From contig NZ_JAMFTQ010000002.1 of the NCBI RefSeq assembly GCF_024160105.1, positions 186,001-250,000 on the forward strand: a stretch of 64,000 nucleotides of DNA, in the 5' to 3' direction. The DNA comes from Corynebacterium stercoris. Lineage in GTDB: Bacteria > Actinomycetota > Actinomycetes > Mycobacteriales > Mycobacteriaceae. The first letter of the stretch is position 1; the number at the start of each line of letters is the position of its first letter. Both the position numbers and the translations under genes were made by a program. The notes beneath the pieces were generated by a model. The model was not told the origin of the DNA and made no database searches. It saw nothing but the letters and a program-made list of their open reading frames with translations. This document shows positions 1 through 9,757 of the stretch, piece after piece.

Positions 1-30
1 GAACCGCTCCCGGATTTCGTGGGTCTGCAC
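1..30 (-). CDS. alaS: Alanyl-tRNA synthetase, N-terminal fragment (runs off the window)
   Basis: Only the first ten codons are present. Reading the minus strand from a GTG at position 30 gives MQTHEIRERF, which is the typical start of bacterial alanyl-tRNA synthetase. A GAAAGGA Shine-Dalgarno lies at 39-45, eight bases before the GTG, and decides this start over the out-of-frame ATG at 35. The gene follows rarA on the same strand after 48 bp, an order known from other corynebacteria. The enzyme charges tRNA-Ala in the cytoplasm. The identification rests on ten residues plus context. Confidence 0.8.
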   Translation of the reverse strand, partial: MQTHEIRERF

Positions 31-78
31 GTCATGTGTCCTTTCGCTCACGCGTGATGGCGTCAATCCCGCACTACT

Positions 79-1458
79 TTACCCGCGCACCATCTTCCGC
101 AGCCGTCCGAGGTACTCCCTAATCCGCTTCTCCGCGCCGTGCTCGGTGGGCTGGTAGTAGACGCGGTCCTCCAACCCCTCCGGGATGTACTGCTGCTGCA
201 CCACGCCGCGCGGATCATCGTGGGGGTACTGGTAGCCCACGGCGTTGCCCAACGCTTTCGCGCCTTCGTAGTGGCCGTCGCGCAAGTGCGGTGGGACGGG
301 GCCGGCGTTACCGGCGCGGACGTCGGCCTGGGCAGCGTCGATCGCCTGGTACACCGCCGCCGACTTCGGCGCCGTCGCCAGGTGGATCGTCGCCTGGGCC
401 AGCGCGAGGCGCCCTTCCGGCATGCCGATGAACTGCACCGCCTGCGCCGCGGCGGTGGCAGTCTGCAGCGCCGTCGGGTCCGCCATGCCAATGTCTTCGG
501 AGGCGTGGATGACCAGGCGGCGGGCAATGAAGCGCGGGTCCTCCCCCGCCTCAATCATGCGCGCAAGGTAGTGCAGCGCCGCGTCGACGTCGGAGCCGCG
601 AATCGATTTGATGAACGCACTAGTGATGTCGTAGTGCTGGTCGCCGTCGCGGTCGTAGCGCACCACTGCACGGTTCACGTTGTCGCGCACCACGTCCAGC
701 GTCACGGTACCGCCTTCCGGGACCGCTTCCGCCGCCGCTTCCAGGTACGTCAGCGCCCGACGGGCATCCCCGCCGGCGAGAAGGACGAGCTGGTCACGTG
801 CGTCGTCGGCAAGCGAAATGCTCCCTGCGAGACCGCGCTCGTCGCCCACGGCGCGCTCGAGCACGCCGCGGAGATCCTCGTCGCTGAGCGGCTCGAGCTT
901 GAGCAGCAACGAGCGCGACAACAGCGGCGCGACCACCGAGAAGCTCGGGTTCTCCGTCGTCGCGGCGACGAGCAGCACGGTGCGGTTTTCCACCGCCGCC
1001 AGCAGCGCGTCCTGCTGCGTCTTGGAGAAGCGGTGCACCTCGTCGATGAAGAGCACCGTCTTCTCGTCGCGGATAAGGTCGCGGCGCGCCGCGTCGATGA
1101 CCTGGCGGACCTCCTTCACCCCCGAGGTCAGCGCGGAAAGGCCCACGAAGTTCTGTCCCATCGTCTGCGCGATGAGCGACGCAATCGTCGTTTTGCCGGT
1201 GCCCGGCGGGCCGTACAGGATCACCGACGCCGCGCCGGAACCCTCGACGAGCCTCCGCAGCGGCTTGCCACCTGAGAGCAAGTGGCGCTGGCCCGCGATT
1301 TCCTCCAGGCTGCGCGGACGCATCCGAGCCGCGAGCGGGGCACCGCTCCCCGCCTCGAAAAAGCTCGCACCGCGTGCGCCGGGCATCACGCTTGCCGACG
1401 CCCGCTTCCCCGCCTCGTCCCCGTCGAACTCGCCCCCGAAGAGGCCGGCCTGCGTCAT
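79..1458 (-). CDS. rarA: Replication-associated recombination protein A (AAA+ ATPase, MgsA/RarA)
   Basis: 459-aa AAA+ ATPase of the RarA/MgsA/WRNIP1 family, which acts at stalled replication forks. Walker A GPPGTGKT lies at residues 83-90, Walker B with DEVH at about 139-142, and a sensor-1 type AATTENPSF follows. The clamp-loader-like C-terminal part is complete, and the length is normal for the family. The start ATG overlaps the stop of the upstream kinase-like gene by four bases (ATGA), so the two are probably translationally coupled. The N-terminal ~45 residues are low in conservation and contain ASASV, encoded by one copy of an over-represented DNA word reported in the findings. Confidence 0.96.
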   Translation of the reverse strand: MTQAGLFGGEFDGDEAGKRASASVMPGARGASFFEAGSGAPLAARMRPRSLEEIAGQRHLLSGGKPLRRLVEGSGAASVILYGPPGTGKTTIASLIAQTMGQNFVGLSALTSGVKEVRQVIDAARRDLIRDEKTVLFIDEVHRFSKTQQDALLAAVENRTVLLVAATTENPSFSVVAPLLSRSLLLKLEPLSDEDLRGVLERAVGDERGLAGSISLADDARDQLVLLAGGDARRALTYLEAAAEAVPEGGTVTLDVVRDNVNRAVVRYDRDGDQHYDITSAFIKSIRGSDVDAALHYLARMIEAGEDPRFIARRLVIHASEDIGMADPTALQTATAAAQAVQFIGMPEGRLALAQATIHLATAPKSAAVYQAIDAAQADVRAGNAGPVPPHLRDGHYEGAKALGNAVGYQYPHDDPRGVVQQQYIPEGLEDRVYYQPTEHGAEKRIREYLGRLRKMVRG

Positions 1459-2690
1459 CGCAACCTGCTGGCCACGCGGTGCGCGAAATCCGAGATGACC
1501 AGGTATGCCGTGTCGCGGCCGGTGCCCGCGTAGCTGGCCAGCGCCTCGAATGCTTCGTAGAGATCTTCCCGGACCATCAGCTCAGCAGCGGTGAACGGGC
1601 CTTGGGTGGAGGGGCGCAGCACATCACGTGCACCATCCACATCGAACTCCTCCACGTCGTCGTCGACCGTGATGCCCGCGCTCTCGAACTCAGCCGCGAG
1701 TTCGTCGTCGCCGGCGACAACCTCAACCAACGCCACGGGGTTGAGCACCGACAGGCTCGACAGTGCCCAGCCGATGAGCGCGCCGGTGATGCGGGCTTGC
1801 AGGGTGTCCTCGTGCTTGAGCAGGGGCCACGTGTCAGCGACCTCTTTGAGCCATGCGTCGATGAACGCCATCGACGCTTCTTCGTTGTAGTGCTGCGGAG
1901 AGATATAGAGCGGGAAACCGGCGAGCACAAAGGCCACGTCGAAGGTGGCGTCGCGGAAGCCAGCCCACTCGTAGTCCAGGAACTGGGTGCCGCTGGCGGT
2001 GTAGAGCACGTTGTCCGGGGAGAGGTCGAACGGCGTGAACGCGCGCACGCCGCCGCGCAGCAGCCGCGACTGGATGTTGGCGGCGGTGAGCGCAACCTCG
2101 TTCGGTATGTCGATGCCGGCCTGCTCCACCATCGCGAGGCCAAGCCGGATGCGGTGGGCCAGCAGGCGGTCACGCAGCTGCTGGATCCGCTCCGCGCCCG
2201 TACGAGAGCGAGTCATGCGCTTGAACAGGACGTTGAACTGTTCCTCGCGGCCGGCAGTGCCGGCATGCATCCGGCCGAGCGCCGTGCCGAGGTTGCGGAA
2301 AATCTGCACCAGCTGCGCCTGGTCAGCGACCTCCAGCATCGCGGCGAGGGTGTCGCCGTCGCCGGAATCGGAGATGATGAGCATCCGCTGCGCAGTGTCG
2401 TAGCCCAGCAAGACAGGGCCCGGACGCACGTCGCTGCTGAGCGACGTCGTGAACTGGTAGGCCACTACCTCGCGCAGGAATGCGGCGTCATCCAGCGCGT
2501 ACCCCGTCTCCGGGGCGTGCTTGATCACCACGGAGCGGTGCTGCAGAAACGGGTTGTGGGCAACGCGCGCGCGGAACACACCCGCGTTGCCGGTGCCGCT
2601 CAAGCGGGTGACATCGCTCAAGCGCTGCACTCCCCCGTAACGCCGGGTGAGGATGTCCTCGGCTACTGCGATAACGGCATCCTGCTCCAT
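1455..2690 (-). CDS. APH-fold phosphotransferase-like protein, substrate unknown
   Basis: 411-aa protein resembling the aminoglycoside/choline phosphotransferase (APH) kinase fold. The catalytic-loop region reads [13 protein letters not shown] and is followed by FLDYEWAG, matching the D-x4-N and metal-binding D positions of the family. The usual His-Gly before the catalytic Asp is replaced by Pro-Phe. It starts 6 bp after the aspS stop and overlaps rarA by 4 bp, so it lies in an aspS-kinase-rarA transcription unit. There are no resistance-gene neighbours, and the position is conserved housekeeping sequence, so drug modification is unlikely. The substrate cannot be inferred. Confidence 0.75.
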   Translation of the reverse strand: MEQDAVIAVAEDILTRRYGGVQRLSDVTRLSGTGNAGVFRARVAHNPFLQHRSVVIKHAPETGYALDDAAFLREVVAYQFTTSLSSDVRPGPVLLGYDTAQRMLIISDSGDGDTLAAMLEVADQAQLVQIFRNLGTALGRMHAGTAGREEQFNVLFKRMTRSRTGAERIQQLRDRLLAHRIRLGLAMVEQAGIDIPNEVALTAANIQSRLLRGGVRAFTPFDLSPDNVLYTASGTQFLDYEWAGFRDATFDVAFVLAGFPLYISPQHYNEEASMAFIDAWLKEVADTWPLLKHEDTLQARITGALIGWALSSLSVLNPVALVEVVAGDDELAAEFESAGITVDDDVEEFDVDGARDVLRPSTQGPFTAAELMVREDLYEAFEALASYAGTGRDTAYLVISDFAHRVASRLR

Positions 2691-2696
2691 GAAGAC

Positions 2697-4505
2697 CTAC
2701 TTACCTGCGTCGGCGTCTGTGTCCTCGTTCTGCTTCTTCGGCTTGAAATCCACACCGGTCTCGGCGCGCTGCGCGGCCGGAATCGGTGCCGGCGCGTCGG
2801 TGAGCGGATCGACGCCGCCGCCGGACTTCGGGAAGGCAATCACGTCGCGGATCGAGTCGAAACCGCCGAGCAGGGACACGATGCGGTCCCAGCCGAAGGC
2901 GATGCCGCCGTGCGGCGGGGCACCGAACGCGAACGCGTCGAGCAGGAAGCCGAACTTCTCCTTCGCCTCTTCCTCGGTGATGCCCATGACCTCGAACACG
3001 CGCTGCTGTACATCGCGCTGGTGGATACGGATGGAACCGCCGCCGATCTCGTTGCCGTTGCACACGATGTCGTAGGCGTAGGCGAGCGCCTCGCCCGGCT
3101 CCGTGTCGAAGGTGTCCATGTATTCCGGCTTCGGAGAGGTGAACGCGTGGTGCACAGCGGTCCACTTGGAGTGGCCGAGAGCCACGTCGCCGGACGCGGT
3201 CGCATCCGCGGCCGGCTCGAACAGCGGGGCGTCGACGACCCAGGTGAAGGCCCAGTCCCCTTCGTCGATAAGGTCCAGCTTGCGTGCAATCTCGCCGCGA
3301 GCCGCACCCAGCAGTGCGCGGGATGCCTTGGTGTCGCCGGCGGCGAAGAAGATCGCGTCGCCCGGCTTCGCGCCGACGTGGTCGACGATGCCCGCCTTCT
3401 CCTCGTCGGTGATGTTCTTGGCCACCGGGCCGGTCAGCTCGCCGTCCTCCTGCACGAGGATGTACGCGAGGCCCTTGGCGCCGCGCTGCTTCGCCCACTC
3501 CTGCCATGCATCGAGCTGGCGGCGCGGCTGGGAAGCGCCGCCCGCCATGACCACAGCACCGACGTACTCCGCCTGGAAGACGCGGAACGGGGTGTCCTTG
3601 AAGAACTCGGTGCACTCCACCAGCGGGATGTCGAAGCGCAGGTCCGGTTTGTCGGAACCGTACTTCTCCATCGCCTCCTTGTAGGTCATGCGCGGGATCG
3701 GGGTCTGGATCTCGTAGCCGATGAGCTTCCACAGCTCCACCAGGATCTCTTCTGCAAGTGCGATGACATCGTCCTGGTCCACGAAGGACGCCTCGACATC
3801 GAGCTGGGTGAACTCCGGCTGACGGTCAGCGCGGAAATCCTCGTCGCGGTAGCAGCGGGCGATCTGGTAGTAGCGCTCCATGCCGGCGACCATGAGCAGC
3901 TGCTTGAACAGCTGCGGGGACTGCGGCAGCGCGTACCAGGAGCCCGGCTTCAGGCGGGCCGGCACCAGGAAGTCACGTGCGCCCTCAGGGGTGGAGCGGG
4001 TCAGGGTCGGGGTCTCGATCTCCACGAAGTCGTGGTTGTCCAGCACGCGGCGGGCAGCGCGGTTCGCGGCGGAGCGCAGACGCAGCGCGTCGGCCTGGCG
4101 GTCGCGGCGCAGGTCCAGGTAGCGGTACTTCAGGCGGGTTTCCTCGCCGACCTCGTTGGAGGAAGCGTCCTCGATCTGGAACGGCAGGGCGGCGGCCTTG
4201 TTCAGCACCGTCAGCTCGGTGGCGTTGACCTCGATCTCGCCGGAAGCGAGGTTCGGGTTCGCGGAACCCTCCGGGCGCGGCTCCACAACGCCGGTGACCT
4301 GGACAACGAACTCGCTGCGCAGGTCGTGCGCAGCTTCGGCCACCTCGGACTCGCGGAACACGACCTGGGCCAGGCCGCTGCGGTCGCGCAGGTCGATGAA
4401 GATCACGCCGCCGTGGTCGCGCCGGCGCGCCACCCAGCCGGTCAGGGTGACAGTTTGTCCGTCAAGTTCTTTGTTCAGGTTCCCCGCAAGGTGAGTGCGC
4501 AGCAC
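2697..4505 (-). CDS. aspS: Aspartyl-tRNA synthetase
   Basis: 602-aa class IIb synthetase of bacterial type. It has an N-terminal OB-fold anticodon-binding domain ([14 protein letters not shown] at about 20-33), class II motif 2 ([15 protein letters not shown]), an inserted GAD domain in the middle and motif 3 (GIAFGWDRI) near the C-terminus. It charges tRNA-Asp with aspartate. Whether it also charges tRNA-Asn cannot be told here, because that depends on GatCAB elsewhere in the genome. The acidic tail ends DADAGK. It is probably the first gene of a minus-strand unit with the kinase-like gene and rarA. Confidence 0.98.
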   Translation of the reverse strand: MLRTHLAGNLNKELDGQTVTLTGWVARRRDHGGVIFIDLRDRSGLAQVVFRESEVAEAAHDLRSEFVVQVTGVVEPRPEGSANPNLASGEIEVNATELTVLNKAAALPFQIEDASSNEVGEETRLKYRYLDLRRDRQADALRLRSAANRAARRVLDNHDFVEIETPTLTRSTPEGARDFLVPARLKPGSWYALPQSPQLFKQLLMVAGMERYYQIARCYRDEDFRADRQPEFTQLDVEASFVDQDDVIALAEEILVELWKLIGYEIQTPIPRMTYKEAMEKYGSDKPDLRFDIPLVECTEFFKDTPFRVFQAEYVGAVVMAGGASQPRRQLDAWQEWAKQRGAKGLAYILVQEDGELTGPVAKNITDEEKAGIVDHVGAKPGDAIFFAAGDTKASRALLGAARGEIARKLDLIDEGDWAFTWVVDAPLFEPAADATASGDVALGHSKWTAVHHAFTSPKPEYMDTFDTEPGEALAYAYDIVCNGNEIGGGSIRIHQRDVQQRVFEVMGITEEEAKEKFGFLLDAFAFGAPPHGGIAFGWDRIVSLLGGFDSIRDVIAFPKSGGGVDPLTDAPAPIPAAQRAETGVDFKPKKQNEDTDADAGK

Positions 4506-4592
4506 TGTCTTCCTCGTCCTTCCACTTCAGGGCTAAGTAACGCGAAAGAGTCTACCGCGCCCCAGTTCCGGACACACGCACCGGTTGTTTGG

Positions 4593-4598
4593 CACAAT
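4593..4598 (+). promoter_or_regulatory. -10 box (CACAAT) for the metallopeptidase gene; likely leaderless
   Basis: CACAAT is followed by seven bases and then the ATG at 4606, the spacing expected if transcription starts on the A of the start codon. No Shine-Dalgarno is present before this ATG. Confidence 0.5.
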
Positions 4599-4605
4599 GC
4601 GTGAC

Positions 4606-5529
4606 ATGACGTTCAAGGGTAATTACGGGCAGGGCGCAGGCCGACGCGCGCAAAGTAGCGGAGGGTCGGGTCGGGCACCCGGCCGGTCCATGGGCCCGGG
4701 CGCTCTCGCACTGCCGATGATGCTGGGCGGCGGCGGCATCGGTTCCGTCCTTCTGGTCCTCCTCCTGCTGTTCCTCTTCGGCGGCTTCGGGGGCGGCGGC
4801 GGGCAGCAGGCCGGCCAGGGCCAGGGCCAGTACCAGTCGCAGGGCGGCTACAACCTCGAGCACTGCGATGCCCCGAACGCGGCCAACGAGTACGACGATT
4901 GCCGCGCCGAGGCCACCGCGCGTTCCGTCGACGACGTCTGGTCCCACCTCCTGCCGGACCAGGCTGGTCTGGAGTACCGCCAGGCGGGCATCCACATCTT
5001 CAAGGGCGACGTGAACACGGGCTGCGGCTTCGCCACCTCGGACACCGGCCCCTTCTACTGCCCGCGCGATGAGACGGCGTACCTTGACGTCTCCTTCTTC
5101 AACCAGCTGCGCTCCCTCGGCGGCAGCGCCGGCCCGCTGGCGCAGGAGTACGCCACGGCGCACGAGATGGGCCACCACATCCAGCACATCGAAGGCACCC
5201 TGGGCCTGAGCGACTACAAGAACCCGGGCGAAGACTCCGCGGCTGTGGCGATTGAGCTGCAGGCGGACTGCTACGCGGGCCTGTGGGCGCACTACGCGGA
5301 GCAGCAGCAGATCCTGGAGCCGATCTCTGAGGAGCAGCTCAAGGAGGCGATCCAGACCGCGCAGGCGATTGGCGACGACAACATTCAGCGCCGCTCCGGC
5401 GGCCAGGTCGACCCGGATGCGTGGACACACGGCTCTTCTGAGCAGCGCGGCAAGGCGTTCATGGCCGGCTACACCACCGGCAGAATGGCTGCCTGCGACA
5501 CGCTGAACCGCGGCGTGTACCAGCAGTAG
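4606..5529 (+). CDS. Membrane-anchored neutral zinc metallopeptidase (YpfJ/Zn_peptidase family)
   Basis: 307 aa from the ATG at 4606 (MTFKGNYGQG). That start is chosen because it suits the family and lies 7 nt from a -10 box; an in-frame ATG lies 9 nt upstream. A Gly/Arg-rich cytoplasmic N-terminus precedes one transmembrane helix at about 45-60 and a Gly/Gln-rich linker. The zinc motif HEMGH lies at 186-190, and a downstream ELQADCYAG supplies the conserved glutamate/aspartate region of the family. The peptidase domain should lie outside the membrane. The physiological substrate is not known. It is divergent from aspS. Confidence 0.87.
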   Translation: MTFKGNYGQGAGRRAQSSGGSGRAPGRSMGPGALALPMMLGGGGIGSVLLVLLLLFLFGGFGGGGGQQAGQGQGQYQSQGGYNLEHCDAPNAANEYDDCRAEATARSVDDVWSHLLPDQAGLEYRQAGIHIFKGDVNTGCGFATSDTGPFYCPRDETAYLDVSFFNQLRSLGGSAGPLAQEYATAHEMGHHIQHIEGTLGLSDYKNPGEDSAAVAIELQADCYAGLWAHYAEQQQILEPISEEQLKEAIQTAQAIGDDNIQRRSGGQVDPDAWTHGSSEQRGKAFMAGYTTGRMAACDTLNRGVYQQ

Positions 5530-5534
5530 GCGAC

Positions 5535-6272
5535 GTGGCTGAGCAAGCACCGAGCCGCGCCGTCGCGTTTCTGGCCGCGTTCAACGAGATCGAGGCGTTT
5601 CTGCGCGAGGAGCTGAGCGCGAAGAAGAGCGACTCGTTCAAGTGGATGTGTACCCAGGGCGCGAAGCGCGGGGTGCTCACACGCGACCAGGCGGATGATC
5701 TCAAGGAATTCGCCGAGCTACGCAACGCGATCAGCCACGGCGAGTACCGCGATTTCCGCCCCATCGCGGAGCCGCTACAGGAAACCGTCGAGGAAATTCA
5801 GCGGATCCGCAATGCGCTGCTCGAGCCCACCCTCGCAGTGCAGGTGGTCGGCCAGGAGCAACGCGTAGTCACCTTCGCGCCGGACGACGACATCCTCGAG
5901 CCGCTCCACGCCATCCGCGAAACCGGCCACACTCAGTTCCCGATTTACGACGACGGCACGTGCATCGGCCTGCTGACCACCAACGCCATCGCACGCTGGG
6001 TGTCCGCAGAGTTGGAGCGGGGCAACCTGATCGATCCCGACGGCGAGGGCACCACAGTCGGCGAAGCGCTGAAGCTCTCGGGCCAGCACGACCATCCTGT
6101 CTTTCTGCCGCGTACGGCAACGGCCGCGATGGCGATCGACGCGCTGACCACACCTTTGGATTCCGGCGCGCTCCCCCGCTTGGTCATCATCACCGAGCAC
6201 GGCAAACCCACCCAGCGCCCGATCGCGGTCGTGGGACCCACGGACATCCCCGCGCTTGCCGACGAAATCTAG
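5535..6272 (+). CDS. HEPN-like domain fused to CBS domains; possible nucleotide-sensing RNase
   Basis: 245 aa from a GTG start, 5 bp after the metallopeptidase stop and probably co-transcribed with it. The N-terminal ~95 residues are helical and contain RNAISHGEY at 63-71. This fits the R-x4-H motif of HEPN domains (R63, N64, H68) and its surroundings resemble HepT-type toxins. The remainder carries a recognisable CBS domain (about 108-160, with TQFPIYDDGTCIGLLTT) and a weaker second CBS-like repeat at the end. CBS pairs normally bind adenine nucleotides. RNase activity is an inference from the motif only. No separate antitoxin gene is adjacent, and the gene sits in core sequence. Confidence 0.7.
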   Translation: MAEQAPSRAVAFLAAFNEIEAFLREELSAKKSDSFKWMCTQGAKRGVLTRDQADDLKEFAELRNAISHGEYRDFRPIAEPLQETVEEIQRIRNALLEPTLAVQVVGQEQRVVTFAPDDDILEPLHAIRETGHTQFPIYDDGTCIGLLTTNAIARWVSAELERGNLIDPDGEGTTVGEALKLSGQHDHPVFLPRTATAAMAIDALTTPLDSGALPRLVIITEHGKPTQRPIAVVGPTDIPALADEI

Positions 6273-6296
6273 CCCCGCCATTCGGTCTTCGGCGGG

Positions 6297-6302
6297 TACA
6301 CT
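6297..6302 (+). promoter_or_regulatory. -10 box (TACACT) for sdaA; likely leaderless
   Basis: TACACT lies six bases before the sdaA ATG at 6309. No ribosome binding site is visible in between. Confidence 0.5.
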
Positions 6303-6308
6303 GCGCGC

Positions 6309-7703
6309 ATGCCTCACAACACGGTCAGCGTCGTGGATCTTTTCAGCATCGGCATCGGCCCGTCTTCGTCCCACACGGTGGGGCCAATGCGGGCGGCGAT
6401 GGCTTTCGTCGAAAAGCTTGGTTTCCTGCCGGCCAAAGTGCGCGTCGAGCTGCGCGGCTCCCTCGCCGCGACGGGTATCGGCCACGGCACGGACCGTGCG
6501 GTGCTGCTCGGCCTGGTCGGCTACACCCCCACGACCACGAGTGCCGATGTCTCGCCGAAACCCGGCGACCCGATTGCGGCGGTGGGAACTATCGATGGAC
6601 CGGAGGGCTCCGTCGAGTACGAGATGATCTTCGACCCGCAACCGGTGCCGGAGCACCCGAACTGCCTGATTTTCAGCGCCTGGGATGCGGCGGGGAACCA
6701 GCTCGCCGCGCAGGAGGAGTATTTCTCCGTCGGCGGCGGCTTCATTCTGGATCGGGCGGGCATGGCGGCGCACGAGGACGAGACCGGTGTGGCGACCGCC
6801 GCCCACCCCGAGGTCGTGCCCTATCCCTTCGACACCGCGGCTCAGCTGGTGGCGCAGTGCGAGCGCCACGGTCTGAGTATTGCGGAGCTCATGCAGGCCA
6901 ACGAGGAAGCAATCCACGGTGCGGAGGTGATGAACACGCACCTCGACGCGGTGTGGGACGTGATGCAGGAATGCGTCGCGCACGGGCTGAAAACCGAAGG
7001 CACGCTGCCCGGCGGATTGAACGTGAAGCGCCGAGCGAACCGTCTCCACCGCCTGCTCACCGCTGAGTACCAGGCCTCGACGGCGCGAGGACTCGACGCG
7101 ATGGAGTGGGTCAACCTGTACGCGCTGGCGGTGAACGAGGAGAACGCCGCGCACGGGCAGGTAGTCACCGCACCGACTAACGGCGCGGCGGGCATCATCC
7201 CGGCAGTCATGCACTACTGCCGGGATTTCATGGATGACTTTGGCACCGACAAGGCCCGAGAGTTCCTGCTTACCGCGGGTGCGATCGGCGTGATCATCAA
7301 GACGAATGCGTCGATCTCCGGCGCCGAGGTCGGTTGCCAGGGCGAGGTCGGTTCGGCCTCCTCGATGGCAGCGGCCGGCATGTGCGCCATCCTCGGTGGG
7401 ACCCCGGCGCAGGTGGAGAACGCCGCCGAAATCGCGCTGGAGCACAACCTCGGGCTGACCTGCGATCCGGTCGGCGGGCTCGTGCAGGTACCGTGCATCG
7501 AGCGCAACGCCATCGGAGGCGTGAAGGCGATCAACGCGGCGCGCCTGGCCAAGCTCGGCGACGGCACGAACATCGTCACCCTCGATGACGTGGTGGAGAC
7601 GATGGCCTCCACGGGCCGGGACATGATGACAAAGTACAAGGAGACGTCCATGGGCGGCCTCGCGGTGCAGCTCGGCCTGCCCGTGAACATCACGGAGTGC
7701 TAG
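6309..7703 (+). CDS. sdaA: L-serine dehydratase (single-chain, iron-sulfur)
   Basis: 464-aa fused alpha/beta L-serine dehydratase that converts L-serine to pyruvate and ammonia with a [4Fe-4S] cluster. The N-terminus has the family signature [17 protein letters not shown]. The cluster cysteines are present in [16 protein letters not shown] and VPCIERN. The length is normal for the one-chain form. It converges with hisS, and the two stop codons share the four bases 7700-7703 (CTAG). Confidence 0.97.
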   Translation: MPHNTVSVVDLFSIGIGPSSSHTVGPMRAAMAFVEKLGFLPAKVRVELRGSLAATGIGHGTDRAVLLGLVGYTPTTTSADVSPKPGDPIAAVGTIDGPEGSVEYEMIFDPQPVPEHPNCLIFSAWDAAGNQLAAQEEYFSVGGGFILDRAGMAAHEDETGVATAAHPEVVPYPFDTAAQLVAQCERHGLSIAELMQANEEAIHGAEVMNTHLDAVWDVMQECVAHGLKTEGTLPGGLNVKRRANRLHRLLTAEYQASTARGLDAMEWVNLYALAVNEENAAHGQVVTAPTNGAAGIIPAVMHYCRDFMDDFGTDKAREFLLTAGAIGVIIKTNASISGAEVGCQGEVGSASSMAAAGMCAILGGTPAQVENAAEIALEHNLGLTCDPVGGLVQVPCIERNAIGGVKAINAARLAKLGDGTNIVTLDDVVETMASTGRDMMTKYKETSMGGLAVQLGLPVNITEC

Positions 7704-9007
7704 AGACCGTCGCTGGTTTCAAGATCCGCCGGCACGAAGATCGCGTCGATAATCTCGTCGATGTCGAGCGGCACCGTGCGCTGCTCGTGTGCGGCGAGAT
7801 TCTTAACGGTCACTTCGCCGGCTTCCAACTCGCGCTCGCCTAGGACCAGTGCGGTGTGGGCACCGGAACGGTCCGCGCCCTTCATCGCACCCTTCAGGCC
7901 GCGGCCGCCGTAGGCCATATCGGCGGAGATGCCGTTTGCCCGAAGCTCGTCGATAAGCAATGCCATGCGCCCCTGCGCCGCCTCGCCGATGGCGACACCG
8001 AACACGTCAACGCGGGAGAGAACGCCGTCGAGGGTTACACCCTCGGCTTCGAGCGCCAGTACGGTGCGGTCTACGCCGAGGCCGAAGCCGATGCCGGAGA
8101 GGTCCTGCCCGCCGATCTGCGCCATCAGACCGTCGTAACGCCCGCCGCCGCCGATGCCGGACTGCGCGCCGAGGCCGTCGTGCACGAACTCGAAGGTGGT
8201 CTTGGTGTAGTAATCCAGGCCGCGCACCATGCGCTTGTTGATCACGTAGGCCACACCCATCGCGTCGAGGGTCCCGGTCACGGTTTCGAAGTGGGCGCGG
8301 CAGCCGTCGCAGAGGTGGTCGAGCATGAGCGGCGCGTCCTCGGTCATGGCGCGCACGTCTTCGCGCTTGTCGTCCAGCACGCGAAGCGGATTGATCTCGG
8401 CGCGGTGGCGGGTGTCCTCATCCAGCGGGAGGTCGAAGAGGAAGGCCTGCAGCTTCTCGCGGTAGCCGGGGCGGCACTCGCGGCAGCCGAGCGACGTCAA
8501 CTCGAGGCGGAACCCGGTCAGGCCGACTGCGCGGTAGCAGCGGTCCGCGAGTGCGATGACCTCGGCATCGAGCAGCGGGTCATCCACGCCGATCGCCTCC
8601 ACACCCACCTGCTGAAGCTGGCGGTAGCGGCCGGCCTGCGGGCGCTCGTAGCGGAAGAACGGGCCGTAATAGTTCAGCTTTACTGGCAGGTAACCGCGGT
8701 CGAGGTTGTGCTCGATCACCGCGCGCATGACACCGGCGGTGCCCTCCGGGCGCAGCGTCACGGAGCGGTCGCCGCGGTCCGCGAAGGTGTACATTTCCTT
8801 GCTCACCACGTCGGTGGATTCGCCCACACCGCGCGCGAACAGGGCCGTGTCCTCGAAGACCGGCAGCTCGATGTGCTGGTAGCCGGCGAGGCGCGCCTGA
8901 CGCGCAAACTCATCGCGCACATTAATAAAGGTCGCCGATGCCGGCGGCACGTAGTCGGGCACGCCCTTCGGGGCGCTCAAGGCCTGGAAAGTGTTCTGCT
9001 CACTCAC
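7700..9007 (-). CDS. hisS: Histidyl-tRNA synthetase
   Basis: 435 aa from a GTG at 9007 ([18 protein letters not shown]). A longer in-frame reading extends into the upstream hydrolase gene and is not used. Class II motif 2 ([13 protein letters not shown]) and the histidine-specific signatures [12 protein letters not shown] and [13 protein letters not shown] are present, with a C-terminal anticodon-binding domain. It charges tRNA-His. The gene lies 22 bp after the metallo-hydrolase gene and is probably co-transcribed with it. Confidence 0.97.
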   Translation of the reverse strand: MSEQNTFQALSAPKGVPDYVPPASATFINVRDEFARQARLAGYQHIELPVFEDTALFARGVGESTDVVSKEMYTFADRGDRSVTLRPEGTAGVMRAVIEHNLDRGYLPVKLNYYGPFFRYERPQAGRYRQLQQVGVEAIGVDDPLLDAEVIALADRCYRAVGLTGFRLELTSLGCRECRPGYREKLQAFLFDLPLDEDTRHRAEINPLRVLDDKREDVRAMTEDAPLMLDHLCDGCRAHFETVTGTLDAMGVAYVINKRMVRGLDYYTKTTFEFVHDGLGAQSGIGGGGRYDGLMAQIGGQDLSGIGFGLGVDRTVLALEAEGVTLDGVLSRVDVFGVAIGEAAQGRMALLIDELRANGISADMAYGGRGLKGAMKGADRSGAHTALVLGERELEAGEVTVKNLAAHEQRTVPLDIDEIIDAIFVPADLETSDGL

Positions 9008-9029
9008 GGGCCTTAAGTCTAGTGCGCGG

Positions 9030-9668
9030 CTACAGTCGGTCCACGTTCGCTTCCCGCAGGAACGGGTTCGTCGCTCGCTCATGCTTGACGACGCTCGTAG
9101 AACCGTGCCCCGGCAGCACCGCCAGCGCATCGTCGAGCTCCCACACGGGCCCGCGCAGCGTCTCGTGCATTTCGGCCGGATCTGCGTACGGCAGGTCGGT
9201 GCGGCCGATGGAGCCACGGAACAGCACATCGCCGCTGAACACGAGTTCCTCGCCGATGAGCAGCACGCTGCCCGGCGAGTGCCCGGGTGCGTGGCGCACC
9301 TGGAGCTCCATCCCGGCGAATGCAACCGCGATCCCGTCGTCTAAGTGGTGGATTTCAGCCGGGGTAGCCATGGAAGCGGCGTTGAAAAGCGGGCCCGACG
9401 CCTGCGGCACTCCCCCGTCCAGCATGAATTCGTCAGCCTCGTGGATGTAGACGGGCACACCCAGCTCCGCGGCGTCGCGCACGTGATCGATGTGGCCGTG
9501 GGTGAGTACTACCGCAGTGAGCCGTGCGCCCTGTGCGCCGAGGATCTCCCGCACCTGCGCCGCGGCGCCGAGGCCAGGGTCGACGACGAAGGCTTCGCCG
9601 GTGCCCTCGTTGAGCACGACGTAGCAATTGGTCTGGTAGGGCCCGGCTGCGAAACCTGCGATCTGCAT
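9030..9668 (-). CDS. Metallo-beta-lactamase-fold hydrolase (glyoxalase II-like)
   Basis: 212 aa from the ATG at 9668 ([10 protein letters not shown]). This start is preferred to the ATG at 9677 because a TAGGAT -10 box (9681-9676) sits exactly 7 nt upstream and would overlap the earlier ATG. The metal-binding motif THGHIDH is present, followed by the His of [10 protein letters not shown], the bridging Asp of FSGDVLF and a C-terminal LPGHG. It resembles hydroxyacylglutathione hydrolases. Corynebacteria lack glutathione, so the true thiol ester or other substrate is unknown. It precedes hisS. Confidence 0.88.
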   Translation of the reverse strand: MQIAGFAAGPYQTNCYVVLNEGTGEAFVVDPGLGAAAQVREILGAQGARLTAVVLTHGHIDHVRDAAELGVPVYIHEADEFMLDGGVPQASGPLFNAASMATPAEIHHLDDGIAVAFAGMELQVRHAPGHSPGSVLLIGEELVFSGDVLFRGSIGRTDLPYADPAEMHETLRGPVWELDDALAVLPGHGSTSVVKHERATNPFLREANVDRL

Positions 9669-9675
9669 GCCACTC

Positions 9676-9681
9676 ATCCTA
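9676..9681 (-). promoter_or_regulatory. -10 box (TAGGAT) for the hydrolase-hisS unit; likely leaderless
   Basis: On the minus strand TAGGAT is followed by seven bases and the ATG at 9668. A second, divergent -10-like TAGGCT for the cyclophilin gene lies at about 9711-9716 on the plus strand. Confidence 0.5.
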
Positions 9682-9757
9682 GGGCTGGCGGTGATGCGGA
9701 GCGGGCGCTGCTAGGCTTTCACCGTTCACAATGCACTCCCCGAGGAAAGAGGTCACG

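Noticed and set aside
1374-4604. Very long plus-strand open frame (over 1000 codons) opposite rarA, the kinase gene and aspS
   Set aside because: It is the antisense of three well-supported minus-strand genes. Long antisense frames are expected in GC-rich DNA, and its translation is Arg/His/Val-rich without any family motif.
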